A DNA stretch of 64,000 nt from Salticus scenicus (Eukaryota > Arthropoda > Arachnida > Araneae > Salticidae), in assembly GCA_963930645.1 (NCBI GenBank), contig OZ005662.1, positions 76,899,841-76,963,840 of the forward strand, written 5' to 3'. The position numbers and the translations under genes were made by a program. Positions 25,730 to 40,000 of this stretch are shown piece after piece (within the stretch, counting starts at the first letter, position 1; each line of letters starts with the position of its first letter). Below the pieces are notes generated by a model. The model did not search any database. It was not told the DNA's origin and saw only the letters and a list, made by a program, of their open reading frames with translations.

Positions 25730-28700
25730 ATATTGTTTTTTAAACTGAAAGACAAAACTTTAATCCTTAAAATAAACAACACAGATTGGAGAATGATTAG
25801 CATCCCCCCCCCCCCCCTAAAAAAAAAAAAAAAAAAAAAAAAAAAGTTATCATTAATTTAGAATAAATAAATAATAAATACAAAATATATTTCTCTGTAT
25901 TTTTAAACTGTGTTTACATTGATTTAAATGTAATTATCTGGTGTTGGAAAAGTATTGCTTAAACTAAAATATCCAATATTTTGGAGTTCAGATGCAAACA
26001 TTGGCTATGTATACAAAACCTTGCAGTGGGGTCATTTCATAGGCAGATTAACGGCCCTCTTTACTTACCGTCACCGGAAGCTCGAGCCAATGTTATTCTA
26101 TGGGGAAATTTTCTTTACAAATAACTTATTAACTAATACATATTTTTAAATTCTGTTTTCACATTCAGAAAATTTCCAACTATTAAATTGACGGACCTTT
26201 TTAAAAGTGTATGTTTTTAATTTTTAATATTTTATTTTGAAATTGCAAAACGAAAAAATTTCACATATTGAAAATTCGTATTTTGCAGCTTTAAAATAAA
26301 ATATAAAAAATTAAAAAAATAATTCTTTAAAAAAGGTCCGTCAATTTAACAGCTGGGAATTTTCAGAATGTGAAAACAGAATTTAAAAATATGTATTACT
26401 TAATAAGTTATTTGTAAAGAAAAATTTCCCATAGAATAACATTAGCTTCAGCTTCTGGCGGTGGTGAGTGAAGAGGGCCCTTAAGATGAGAAGTTAGCAA
26501 TGATAAATTCATTGACATTAATTGTTTTTGTTCTGTACCTCGTAGTCCTTTGATTTGAAACCAACTATTTCCAAGTCACCTACAACATATTCCACAAACT
26601 TTACTTCCTTGTCAACATACAAATCTGACATAGAAACAACAAAATGGATGCCTTTCAGTTTGATATCAGTTACTTGATACTTTGAATTGAAATACAATTT
26701 TTAAAAGTGACTAAGCCATACAGAATATATTCTTTCATTCAACTAATTATGCCTGAGAGCACTAAAGAAAAACGTTCATAAATGAAATTAAATTGAATTT
26801 CCATACTTTAAAATTATAAAGAGATCAGGAGAGATGAAACAACAACATTACAGAAAATAAAATAACTCCAGCAGAGGTAGAACACAGAAATTGTTATGAA
26901 GTTGACTAGAAAAGAGTAAAAAAAAAAAAAGTCTAATTTTTCTTTTTTCTTTTAATTCTTTTGGTAGCCAATTAATTAAACAGAACAAAAAAAATCTATA
27001 TTAACAAAAGGGTATCAAATATCAATCCAAAACATGATACTTGCATCGTAATGCATTTACTGAAAAAACAAAATTATCCAGAAATATTTAGCTATTAAAA
27101 AAAAAAAAAAAAAAAAAAAAGAAAAAAGAAAGATAAATAATTAAGAGCAATCCTAGTGAAAAGAAAAGGCAAGTTATATTGTTAAATTCTATCATTTTAT
27201 TTCTTAATATAGAGAATCAGTTAAGATAATTACAAGGGGGAAAATATGCAACCATAGAAAAGTAAAAATGGAAAATTTATATATAGTGAAGCATACTTCA
27301 CTCCATTTTACCCAGCAAGGTAAATAATAAAATTCTATAAAGCCAAGAATATGACATGGGGACACAACATTTTACCCAGTAAAAAGGTAAATAATAAAAT
27401 TCTATAAAGCCAAGAATATGATATGAGGACCCTTAATTTCTGAACAACTTAGATTTAGTGTAGGTTGGCAGGAGACTAGTTCAATGCTTGAGGCTTTTCA
27501 ACTGTGCAACAGATCATCTCAAGCTAGTCTTTTTAATTAAGAACTCTAATGTAGTAGGATATCTGCTAAATGGAGGGCAACTCTGTGGCATTTCCAATGG
27601 CATCGGCAGCCGGGATGATGCTTTTGATGGGAAAGTGGCATCATAGAATTTTCCAAAAAAGTCAGCGTCAGAAAATAGAGATCAATGAAAATCTATTGAA
27701 GGGAAAGACAGCACAATTGAACGGCTCTCACACTTCACATCTCTAGAAGTTAATATGGCAAGTTTGAAGAAAATACTTAGAGTCGTTTTTTAAAAACCAC
27801 ACTTGTGAGACCTAAAATTAACCTTCAATTTTCCTGAATTAAACAAATATCGAAGGACATCTAAAAGAAGATTTTATATATTAGCAACTTTGAAGAAAAT
27901 TGTTAGAGCCATTTTTGAGATACAAACTTCCAGTTTTCATCAAAAGTTTGCAAAAATCATCTATACACCTGGCCTATCTAATTATGAAGTTTCAGCATTC
28001 AATTCAATTTCATTTTGGAGGTATGATCATCAAAAGATGCCTTCTAGAGATGCCTTCTCAACCCGAGCCCGGGTCTGGGCGGGCTCAAATCTCACACAAG
28101 TCTTTGGGCTCCGGGCGGGCTCGGATTCAAGCTAAAAGTCCCTTTTATTTTATACTTCACTAACTAGAAAATGTAAAAAAAAAAAAAAAAAAAAGAAAAA
28201 AAAACTGGCAGTTGCTTTATGGGAAATAAACATTCTGTTTCTTTCATAAAGAAAATTTTTTGCAGTTCCTTGTAAAGTGTAGCTTTAAATAGATATGGGA
28301 TAATGTTATAAATCTCAAAATAATCTTGCAAATCTTAGTAGCTTTGATTTTCTTTTTTCTAAATAGAACTTTTTTTCAACGGGATGCATATTATCAGAAT
28401 GTCATCATGTTATACAGTAATCCTTCCTTATTCGTTATATTGGGCCTCATTATATCACTCATTCAGATCAATCAGGTTTTTTTTTTTTTTGTCCCCCGAC
28501 AGGCGCATTATAAACAATGGGTTGCACTATAAATATATATTACACAGAGAAATACATACATGTATATAGAGACACAAACATTATAAATTGTTATAGTAAC
28601 ATTTATAGTTAGTTAAAAAGAGGACTGATAACAACGAAATTAATTTGAAAAAGTAAAAGGTATTTAATTTTACTATTGTGTATGTGTTGCGTAGCGTATC

Positions 28701-31700
28701 ACTTTCAAATCGGGCTCGGGCTCTGATCACGCAAATTTTTGCGGGCTCAGTTCAAAACTGTTTTGGGCTTGGGTGGGCTTGGATTGCCAAAATAGAGCCT
28801 GAACTCACCTCTAATGCCCTCCCCCTCCTACCCACCCACCCACACATGCACTGACCATTTTCCAAAACTTTTGACCCAGGAGACCTTAAAACATGTAAAT
28901 AAAGTGAAAATTCGACATCTAAATTTTTAACTGAATACAATACTTTTATAACCTACAGTAATTCGATAATAGAAGTAAAATTCTTGGATTTGACATCTGA
29001 ATGCCTTTTAAGCATTTCACTGGCCACTGTTGTGTGTGGAAGGCTTTCCCCTTGAGTTATCTCGGGATAGCCGGCGACATGGTTGATGTCATATGAGGAT
29101 AAAGTATATGATTTACTCATTGATATTAAATAATTTAGCTTAAACTTAATTGGGTACAATATATCTAAATAATTTCCATTAAAAATGTAGACCAAAATAA
29201 TAAGAAAAAGTGCATCAAAAACAATCAAACTAATATTTTAAATCACAGCAAAGACAGAAAAAAAAAAGTGATATGATAATAGACTTGTTGGTATAATATT
29301 AGAAACAAAAAGTTATGTAAAGCTTAAATATTATTACATACCCTCTGCATTATTTTCAAAGTTAAACAGTGGTGTTTTTCAGTTAAAATAAGCTCTGAAA
29401 AGGAAAGAGGTTTAAAAAACACTATGTTAGATTCTACTTTAAAACTATAAACAAATGTTGTAATTTTTTTTTTTTTTTTTTTTTCACCAAGAGTTTTAAT
29501 TAAAAATGTTTTACAGTTTATTAAATTTGTAAGAAAACTTCAAACAAATAACTGAAAAAAAGCATACCATAAATTGCCTCTTGCCGTTTTACGTCTTTTT
29601 CTTTTAGCCTTTTTAGTAACTTAAAAAGAGAATTGGAACTAATTAAAAATCTTTTATTAATATGAAAGTCCTAATAAGAATGCATAAATTTTATGATATA
29701 AAGACACAGATTTAACAATCATGCAATAACATAAAAAGCTAAGTGAAAATAATGTATGCATATCAAGATCTTTATACTTCTGTTTAAGGCATGAGAATAA
29801 ATCTAACACTGAATACAGTCATTTACACAGATGCATAAAAACTTCACTCAAAAAAAAAAAAAAAAAAAAAAAAAAAATTATTTATTTTTTAATTGTAGGA
29901 TATTGAATACAGTAACACATCCCCACCATCTGTGTACCCCAGACTTTGTATAATGAGTGGGGTATTAACATTGTGAGTAAACATATTGTTGTGGATGTCT
30001 GAAACAGGTGAGGGCAAAATTATGAGGGACAGAGCATGAGTTTGCTATGGTCGGAATTTCTAAGGGTTGTTTGCCTAGTGAGTGAAAAAGCTTCTGTTTT
30101 TCCTGAATTGCAAACTATAGAAAAAAAAAAAAAAAAAACATTTAAAATAAATAAATAAATGAAGAACAAACTATATAGTTTCCAGTTTTATTTTTGCTAT
30201 TGGGTTGTTCGATAAATAATGTCGTTTTTTAAAACCTTCGCTTTTAAAAACCAAGGCTTCTTCGAACGCGGAATTTTTGAACTTGCCGAAAGATGGCAAA
30301 AGGTCATCCAAAAGAATGGTCAATATATCATTGATTAATGTTTGTTGTTAATATAAATAAATTCACTTTTAAAAACATGAAAAAAAAACGACATTATTTA
30401 TCGAACAACCCAATATTTTTAGTGAAAATTAAACAAAATAATTAGAGGTGTAACAAATAATGATTTGGCTAAGTAGTCGAAAATTGAATATTCAGAAATA
30501 TTTATTCAGGCAGACATTTAGACTGACAAACAAACCAAAGTTGTAAAAAACGTTTCAACTTTGTTAGAAAAAGTGAAAAAACAGGCATAAGTGATTCATA
30601 AAAGTAGCAGCACATAAAATTCACACTTGTTGCAAAATTAAATAACAGAATAGGAGTTCTTTGAAAATTTTGTTGTAGATTAAACTAAATAGAAATGGAA
30701 AGGAGAAGAAAGTAGTCAAATACAATAAAAAAAGAAAAAAGAACCACTTAACCTCAACTAACTTTCTCTTAAATAATGAATCCATACCCAGGGAGCACCC
30801 AGACAGCACATCGCCTCCCCAGGATATCTTCAAGATGTCTTCTGGATGAAAAGACATCCCAGAAACATCCTTAAGATGTACTGTGGATAAGTTAAGCCTA
30901 ACTGTGCTGTTAGGGCAATATTATAAATACTTAGGAGTTATCATTGATTTTAAATTATCGTACGCTCGTCACATTTCAGAGTATCTGAAAAAAGCTAATC
31001 GAGCCATGAAAGCCCTTAATTCTTTATTGGCTTAGAATAGCCATCTGTCAGTTAAAAATAAATTACTAATATATAAATCCATGATTCGTCCGATCATAAC
31101 CTATGGTTGTATGATCTACAGATCTGCTGCGAAAATTAACTTAGAAAAAATTCAACTGTTTCAAAATAAGCTATTATGTAGGTTTGTGAAAGCTACTTGT
31201 TATATCTACAATGATACCATTCACAAGGATTCTTTAATTAAGCCAATTTATGCTGAAATTCGAAAATTTGCATTGAAGTTTCACAAATCCATTCCTTATG
31301 TCGGAAATCCTCTATTAGACTCAATTCATTGTTACAATCCTAGAATCATTCCTGGAAAGGAACGGCCTCAGGCTATTTTAACTAGAGGAGATGTCTTTCT
31401 ACTTGTCTCTAAGAAACTTATGTTCCTATTACACGAGCATCAAAAGTTGCTTGAATCTACCAGTGATACAGTACTACGCTATGGTTTCCCAATGTGTTGC
31501 TTGAAACAAGAAACTTTTTTCTGTTGCAACAATTTTATCGCCCGAAAACAAGCAATGTCGCTTTTAGCAGCCAATGAAATGGTCTCAAAATGACATCACG
31601 GTTTGATTGACATTTACGTCTCTTCTCCTTATTCCTCTTCATGCTGTAAAGACTATCGCAACCATAGCATTACGTTGTGAAGGAGGGAGGCGTGATGACC

Positions 31701-32411
31701 CTTTGTTGCGGCAATTTTTGTCGCTTCATGGAATACCATGTAATAACAGCATTAGAAGTATTACTTTCTGAAGTAACATAACATTGAATTTCCATCCTAA
31801 ATTCTATTTTCTCTAAATTAAATGCTGAGTTCATCTAGAATTAGTTAACTCTAGTATCAGACTTAGCTACTAAACTTTAGTGTCAGTCGTTTATGTTTAA
31901 CTTTATTGTGAAATCTTACTTATTTTGTAAATATTTTTTAAAATTCCCCCAATTGCCACGTTTATTTTTTATTATTTGGCATATTTTTATTAATTTTTGT
32001 CAATTTCTCTGACTTTGGTCTTAGGAAGTTTAGGCTTGCTCTGGATTGGTCCTTTTTTGGGCCTCTGACTGGCCCTCTTGAACTAGGACATAATCCTGTC
32101 GATTTTAGCTTCAGCACTTTCGGTGAGGGATTGTGAATTCTATACTGGCTTCTGATTGGTCCACGGAACCTTCTCAGAGCTAGATTCTGGTTGGTTCTCT
32201 CTGAAGGTCAGTGTATTATTTCAGTTTCAATTTTCTCTGAAATTATAACTTAATTAAATTATATGGCTCCCTTTTTTAAAATTAACTGGAGGACATTAAG
32301 CAGTTTCCCGTGTTTTTTTAGGATGCCCTGCTCAACTCTTAATTCCTTTTCACCGCCCAGACTGTTTTGTCAACATACGCAACAAACTCACTGTTGCACT
32401 TGGGTTTTCTC

Positions 32412-32442
<31 letters not shown>

Positions 32443-33239
32443 GAACTCCTGGTTCTTCACTCTGAATAATTTCAGCTCACACAAGGACCTATTCAAAGAC
32501 TAAATTCTAAATTAAAACCTTTTGGCTTTTATATTTATTTTCTGAAATATCTTTATGTTTTTCTCAGTTTCATTGGAGGTAAGCATTGGTCGTGTCCAAA
32601 TGCAGGTACTCTGAAGCACCTTGTTGACTTGACTTAAAATAATAAAATGAATATAAAATAAGGGTAAAAATCTATGGGAGTCATTGTAAGGGGTTTAGAA
32701 TGTTACTCTATGGTCATTTTTTACACATTAAGGCACATTAGACTGAAACCTACAGCTTAAAAATTATTCCTAACTACTGCAAACATTCATGTCGGAACCG
32801 GGATTCAAACCAAGCACATGCCAACTTATTATCACAATGGTAACCCTTTAGTTACCAGAAAGGCAGTCATTTCCAGGCAGCAGACTATTACAGTTGAGCC
32901 TCGTTAATGTGAATTACTTTTAAGATGAACTGTTTCCACAATCCCCATCAAAATGAACATTAGTTTAGTTATATGAATATTAGTTACGGATAGCATGAAC
33001 TACAAATAATATGAAAACCATTTTTATTCGCCTTGAGATTCATGTTAACGAGATTCAACTGTATAAGCAAATACCATAAATTACAGAAACATACAAAGTT
33101 CATGTCCCTGATCATTTAACATAAGTTTTTTCAATGTAGATTTCTACAGAAACGCATTCTCAAATTTTTATCATTTACAAACAAAGGGCAATACTTTTAC
33201 ATATCAGCAGGCTTTGTCCACTTAGCGCATCTTCATATT

Positions 33240-33271
<32 letters not shown>

Positions 33272-36200
33272 CTATTTTTATATCACTTTATAAATTAAAA
33301 ATGGAAAAAAAAAAAAAAAAAATCCATTGAAATTACTCAAAGAGCTCATTTTTGCAGTTACATATAATTTTGGATTTTAAGGTTTTTCTAACTAATGTTG
33401 TTATTTATATTTCGCTGCCCAACTTTTTCAGGCAATTGTATCTATAACTAGAACAAATTTTTTTTTAGCCGTATGTTCTGTCACTTATCTTGTACTTGTG
33501 TTGAGTTATAAGGTGATATATTTTTAACTAATTAATTTAATTTAATCTAAATGGTCAACTCTAAATGCTTGGGTTATTTCACTTTTTTTCTTTTTTGCAT
33601 GACTGCTAACCTACTAGAAACAAGAATAAAAATACTTTGTGCATAGGAGGAATTCATGACTTTTGGCCACATTTACACATTATATACATATGCACAGGCT
33701 TGTTAACACTCAAAATGGTTCGATATATAGATTAATTATAGTTGAATTCCTTTTTAATTATTATTAATTATAATTTTATTTTAATTATAAAAATTATTCA
33801 TTAAACAGTTTTTTAAACATTAATTAAACAGTCCCAACAAAAATGACACGAGCGAGAAATATTCAACAATTCTACTTTATTGGTTCTAGAATCTAATAAA
33901 ATATGTTTAAAATTATCATCGGCATTTATGTTTGCAAATGAAGAAAGATTGGAAATCACAAGGCTTCTTGTGGTGCATTTGATCACAAATCATTAGTAGG
34001 TGGGGTAGGAGGGGGGATAAAAAAATACTAAGAATGGGAGATCTTGTACAATTCTATTTCTTTATAGGTTCTAGAATCTAATAAAGTAAGTTTTAAAAGA
34101 ACACTGACATTTATGTTGCGTATGAAGAAAGATAGTTAATCACAAGGATTCTGCGAGTCATTTGATTGCCGATCATTAGCAGGTGGGGGAAGGGGGACAA
34201 AAAAATACATGAATGAGAAATACTGAAAAATTCTAAATCTCGATTCTAGAATCTAATAAAGCAAGTTTAAAATGAACATTGACATTTATTTTGCGGATGG
34301 ATCAATATTGGAAATCGCAAGGCTTCTGTGAAATGTTTGATCATCAATTATTTTTTGTTTTCTTTTTAAGTGTATGAAACTAAAAAATCTGATCATTTTC
34401 GAGTAAAACTGGAACAAAACTAAAAAAACGGAATGAATACGCGAAAATCTGAATATTTAGCAGCTATGTTTTTGCTTTGAATGGTGAAGTACACATAGAA
34501 ATTTTATAATATGCAAACAAACAATACAGCAGCAAGTATGAAAGAAATAAGAATTTTTTGTTTTACTTTCTTATCAACAGTTCCATTCCATGATTCAGGT
34601 TCATCATCTAGTAACTGAATCAAGGCATCATCTTCAACATCACTAGTCCCTTGGCTAGCTAAATAAAAAATAAGGAAATAAATAAATAAAAAAATTAGAA
34701 ATTGAAAAACAAATTCTAACCTTAAGATAAAATTAACAAATTATATACAGTGAAACTTGAATAATTCGAACTTGTTTAATTCGAAATTCTGGATAATTCG
34801 AATTTTTTACTCGGTCCCTTGAATTTTGTATTAAAATAATGTTAAAAAATCATGGATAATTCAAATTCTATTTTGGATAATTCGAATTTTTCATACGATT
34901 ACTTTTAAAATATTACAGTAAAATTTGTTCCCGGAATTTTTCTCAGCTAAAGTGCATTTTTTTTTTTTTTTTTTTAACAGTCTTTCAAAAGAAATATAAC
35001 GGAATACAAGAGAAGCCCCTACCTAGTGCATCAGAAGATATGGTTCATAGACATGAACTTCGAGGTTTTTTTTTTTTTTTTTTTTTTAATTGAAAGTCAT
35101 GTCTAATGTAGAAGATTCTATTTTTGTATTAATTGGTAGGTTGAAGTCATATGCTAATGACACAAAGGTTGTACTTAAAGAAGAAATAAAAAATATCTGA
35201 CTATTTAAAAAAATAGATTTGAATAAATGAAGCTCATAAAAAATATTGATTTAATGGGGGGAGGGGGAAGATGTAGCAGTATTCTTAGATAAAAAATTTA
35301 TGCGTTAAATCTTTGATCATAGAGTTTCAATTTTTAAATTTATCTCTTCTTTTTAACAAAATAGTATATGTAATTCGAATTTTTGGATATTTCGAATTTT
35401 TCTCTGGTCCCTTCAACTTCGAATTATCCAAGTTCTACTGTATAAATATTTTTTTTCCTCTTTGAATATAAAATTATGTTTTACATTTTTTTAACTTCTG
35501 CATCTTAAAAAACATGAAGTTAAAACACTTATACAAGGATTTACACCATTTTCGCTATCCCAAGACATGAAAAATGTGAAATAAATATTATTCTATGAAA
35601 TAAATATTAAAAATATTATTCTATGAAAACATTTTCAAGAGTATTGAACTCGAATGAAAAATATAATTTTAAGTTGTTATTTCAAGTTTTTACCCAGCTA
35701 ATACTGATTCCATATGCTTGTTAGGCATGTTATGAAGTGTTAATCTGGCAAAATAATAATTGGTAAATGCTGTTTTATAAAACAATAAATACAGTTAACA
35801 ACAGCAATAGTTTTAAAGTTTAAATAAAATTCTTCAATTTATATACATGAAACATATTTGAAATAATATTTAAGCATTTTACATAATAAAGTATTACATC
35901 TATATATTAATAGGCAAGCATAAAATTTGTTGTCCCTTTTTAACATATTAATTATGGGAGTAGAGGGTTGAGAATGGTATCATTCGAAAGGTATGGTTAG
36001 CCGGAAGGTGCGAATACAAATATTATTTTCTTACGATGCCAAGAAGGTATATAAAAATACATTTATTTTTTATGCATTTTCCCCCATTTTTCCCTTTTAT
36101 ACACGTATTCCTTCACATTAAAAAATACCTAAAAGTAGAAAGTTGTTAAATCTGGCAATTTCATAAAGCTCAAATAAAACCATAGACACAGTAATTTGTA

Positions 36201-36988
36201 TAATGTAGCATCACTATACGCAAGCAAAGTGATGACGTCACTGTCTGTCCATGGAGCCATATAAAAGATTTTCTATGTTAATTGTCCATTGAGTTTTTTG
36301 TAAAAAATTATTTAAAAATAACGGAAATTATCTGCCGATTTTAATTCCGATATTTGGGTATAGTTATATATAAGTTACTGTCTACATGTGTTTGATTGAG
36401 TTATTTTTTCTGTAAAATTGATAAAATTTTAATTTAAAATCACAAAACTCCAGAAAAAAAAAATGGCAAATTTCCAGTTTCGAATGTGAACATAAACATT
36501 TTATTTCAAAGGGTGATATTTAAACAATAAATATTGAACTAATATACTAAATAAAAGGAAAATGGATTTGTTACTAACTGCTGCATGTATAAGTAGACGA
36601 TACGGAAAAAATTCCGATTTCCGTTTTTTGCTGAATTTACATGTTTTGAGTTTTCTTTACGTTTCAATTAACTGAAATTGGCTACTTATTTTTTAAAAAA
36701 GTGTCTTTATTGCTAGCTTTTGTGGGTAAAAGAAGAAAGTAGAAGATTCATAAAAACTTTTGATTTCCGGTTTTCGATGAATTTACACGTTTTGAGATTT
36801 CCTTGCATTTTAATTAAGTGAAATTAGTGAAATTGACTACTTATTTTTATTTTTTAAAAAGTGGATTTATTATTCTTTCCTCTGCATATATAAGTAGAAA
36901 ATATAAGATTCAGAAATGTTTTAGATTTTCGGTTTTCGATAAAGTTACACGTTTTGAAATTTCCCGAACTCAATTCGACAATTTAAAA

Positions 36989-37025
<37 letters not shown>

Positions 37026-40000
37026 TTCAAACACTGTACTTTATGAACCAATCGAATTAATTTAACAGAATTTGGTACTTGGTTGGACCTTGGTCTGACA
37101 TGGTACCTATTAGCATCTGGGCTGTATCACACAACAAGGGGCGTTTTCACGTTGCGATTTTCTCTCATTTCAGGAAAGGCTAACATCTACAGAGAGAAAT
37201 AGTTATATTAAGTAAAACTCTGCTGATTCAGTTAGAGTGAATATTGGCAAACAATTGCCGCAGATGTGTTGCAATTGCATTTCATTTAGGACAAGGCAAT
37301 AACTTTGCTTTGCCTCGCTTTGCAAAAAAAATGGTCGAGTTTCGACCACTGGGCGATACTGGTTATATATAATCTCCTTTTACTGTTACATATTTCTTCT
37401 TCTTTTTTCTAGATATGCAATTTTCTTTTTATTTATTATCATTGTTGCTTACATATTTATTTATTTTTCTGGCAAGTTAAATTATGTAATGCAATATTTA
37501 ACCTCACTTTTAGCTAATTCAATTTGAAGAAGCATGCTTCTACCATAGAGTCATATTTAATAAAATAAAAAATATATAAAAAAATCTTGATATTAGCATA
37601 ACTGATGTTTTGGGAGTAAGGCCAATTGACTGCACTTGAGTCCTAGGCCTGAGGAGGAGGGCTCTCCGTGAAGTCTTTCTAAGAGGTCCTAGCCCGTATT
37701 TACACGAGTTTTAGAGAAAACTACAGAAAACTCCGAATGGCTAGGCTGACGAGCACAACTTGGGACCAAACCCAGCATCCCACTTCTATTAGCATTTAAG
37801 TGCAGAACCTCTGTAGCTGGGTAGCCCCTTTTCATACATAAATAAAAAAAAAAGCAGGCTCCATTGCATTTGACAGTGGTTTCCAAAACGATGATGCAAG
37901 TGTTCTATAGTAAACACAATAAATTTTATAGAGTTTCAATAAACCTGTGTCCCTCTGTGTATATCTGTAATTTTGGCAAAATGGAGGCAAAATGGAGAGA
38001 GCTTTCCCCTTCACAGAGGATCAAAGCTGTGATGGCATGTCTACAGATAAACCCTAAGGTTGAATTCTCACTCTGTCACTAATTGCTCACAATGTAGCTT
38101 TAGCACAACATTAAACCCACTTAACTTTAACTTCTTTTGAATGAATGAAATAGGAGAACATCTAAAATATTTAATGCATAATTCACAGAAAAACTGTTTC
38201 CTGATAGCCAAGTTTATCAAAAGTTTAAATCACAGTAAATATTGTCAATAGCCCAATGTGCAACTCTATTGCAATACTAAACTCACTCAGTCCAGCTAAA
38301 CCCAAGTTGCAAGCACTTTATTTCACATCCACACTTTGCCAACTCTTCAGTTTTCATTCACAATTTGAAGCATCTCTTCATATTTTGCATAAATTTTTGA
38401 CAAAAATTATACCAAATGATTAAAAAAAAAGAAAAGAAAAGAAAGAAAAAGAAAAATCTAAGATGGGAAATTGAATCGTTAGTTTTTATAATTTTCGGCC
38501 ACTGACTTTTTTTTTGATAAATGACACATTCAAAAGATAAGGGCACTGTCAAAGCATGCTAAAGACAACTCAAGTAAATATCAAAATTTCTGTTGCTAGA
38601 TGACTTAAATATAAAAATTTGTAAATGAAAAAAAAACTTTTTTTTTTCCTCCTTTCTTTAGATGGAGCTGTGTGTGTGTGTGTGGGATTGAGGGGGGGGG
38701 CAGCAGTAAAGTCATCCCTTCTCTTAAAGGATCTGAATTGTGATGCCATATACCTGAACACTTAAAGGATGAATCCTAGAATCCTAGGTGTGAATTGCTC
38801 ATTGAATAGTTCCACTACAACATTAAATCTATTCAATCTCAACATTAGATGGAATAGTTTGTTCGAATAGCAAAATCCTATTAAATGTTCATTTTGGATT
38901 GCTTCAAAAATTTTTGTGCCTGCTCAAACATTCCCCCTTTGGTCTTAAAAAACAGTTTTTGTTTAATAAACAAGACTACATAATGATAAAATTTAAGACA
39001 TTTGCATATTTCACAGCACATGAAAGTAATAAAAAGTACAAAATTTTTTTCTATGATATTGTACATGAAAGTTATTACTTTCTCTTATTCATATATATAT
39101 AGTAGAAAAAATATTGTTTTAGGGTCAAATTTTCAAAATCAAGATTTGGTTATACAGTGAAATCCTGATCTATCATTCCCGCATTGATAATTTAATTTCT
39201 ATGGTCCGTGCACAAACTGTATTTAAATAATGTTAATGAAACCGGCATATATTATTCTTCAAAAAGTCATTTTCCCGCATTCATCGTTGTGAAATTTTTC
39301 TTCTGACTGAAATGAAATTGAAAAACAAGCGATTCCATATGGCATTCAAACTAGAATATTACATTCTTTTATCCCAAAATAACTATTTTCCTCCTCCATG
39401 GAGGATCAAAATTGTGATGGAATGTTACCAGACAATCCTCAAAAGCAAGTTCAGACTGTCGCCATTTGCCTTTATTGTAGCACAAGTGCAATGTAAAACC
39501 CAACCGACCTTAAATACTCAACCTTATGCTGTTTCAGGTGAAGAAAAGGGATTATGCAGATATTGTAACATTTTTTTTTTTTTTTTTTTTTTTTATAGAA
39601 TGGAGTAGAAGGCTAATTTTTACCAACTATGTGAAAAATACCAGAGCCGGGAATCGAACCCCGGGCCTTCCGCTTAACGTGCGAATGCTCTAACCACTGA
39701 GTTACCCTGGCTGATAACCAGCTCGGCACTTCTCACATAATTTACTTTGGCAAGGTCACCGAGTCTGCATTAAAGCAGCTATATCAAGTGACAAATTTAG
39801 CTATTTGATATAGCTGCTTTTAACATTTGTGAGGTTTTCATGAAATATAATCCTTGCAAATATTAAGGGATTATTACTGCATATGTATTTCTGTTACTTT
39901 ATTTTAATTGCCAACAAAAATATATAAACATTTTACTGAATATATTTAAAAAAAAAAAAGTACAGTGAAACTTGAATAATTCAAACTTGTTTAATTCGAA

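Noticed and set aside
30780..30895. Coding region with repeated AAGATGTCTT words
   Set aside because: Short imperfect direct and inverted repeats of ACATC/GATGT; no open frame joined to the Jockey fragment.
32263..32469. 68-residue frame after the Jockey fragment
   Set aside because: Ends in a poly-Phe run from a T homopolymer; more likely LINE 3' untranslated or intron sequence.
39640..39712. Functional tRNA-Asn gene on the minus strand
   Set aside because: It folds as a cloverleaf, but position 33 is C, the T stem has a bulge, and the flanks are repeated at 60.6 kb. Better as a tRNA-like repeat.
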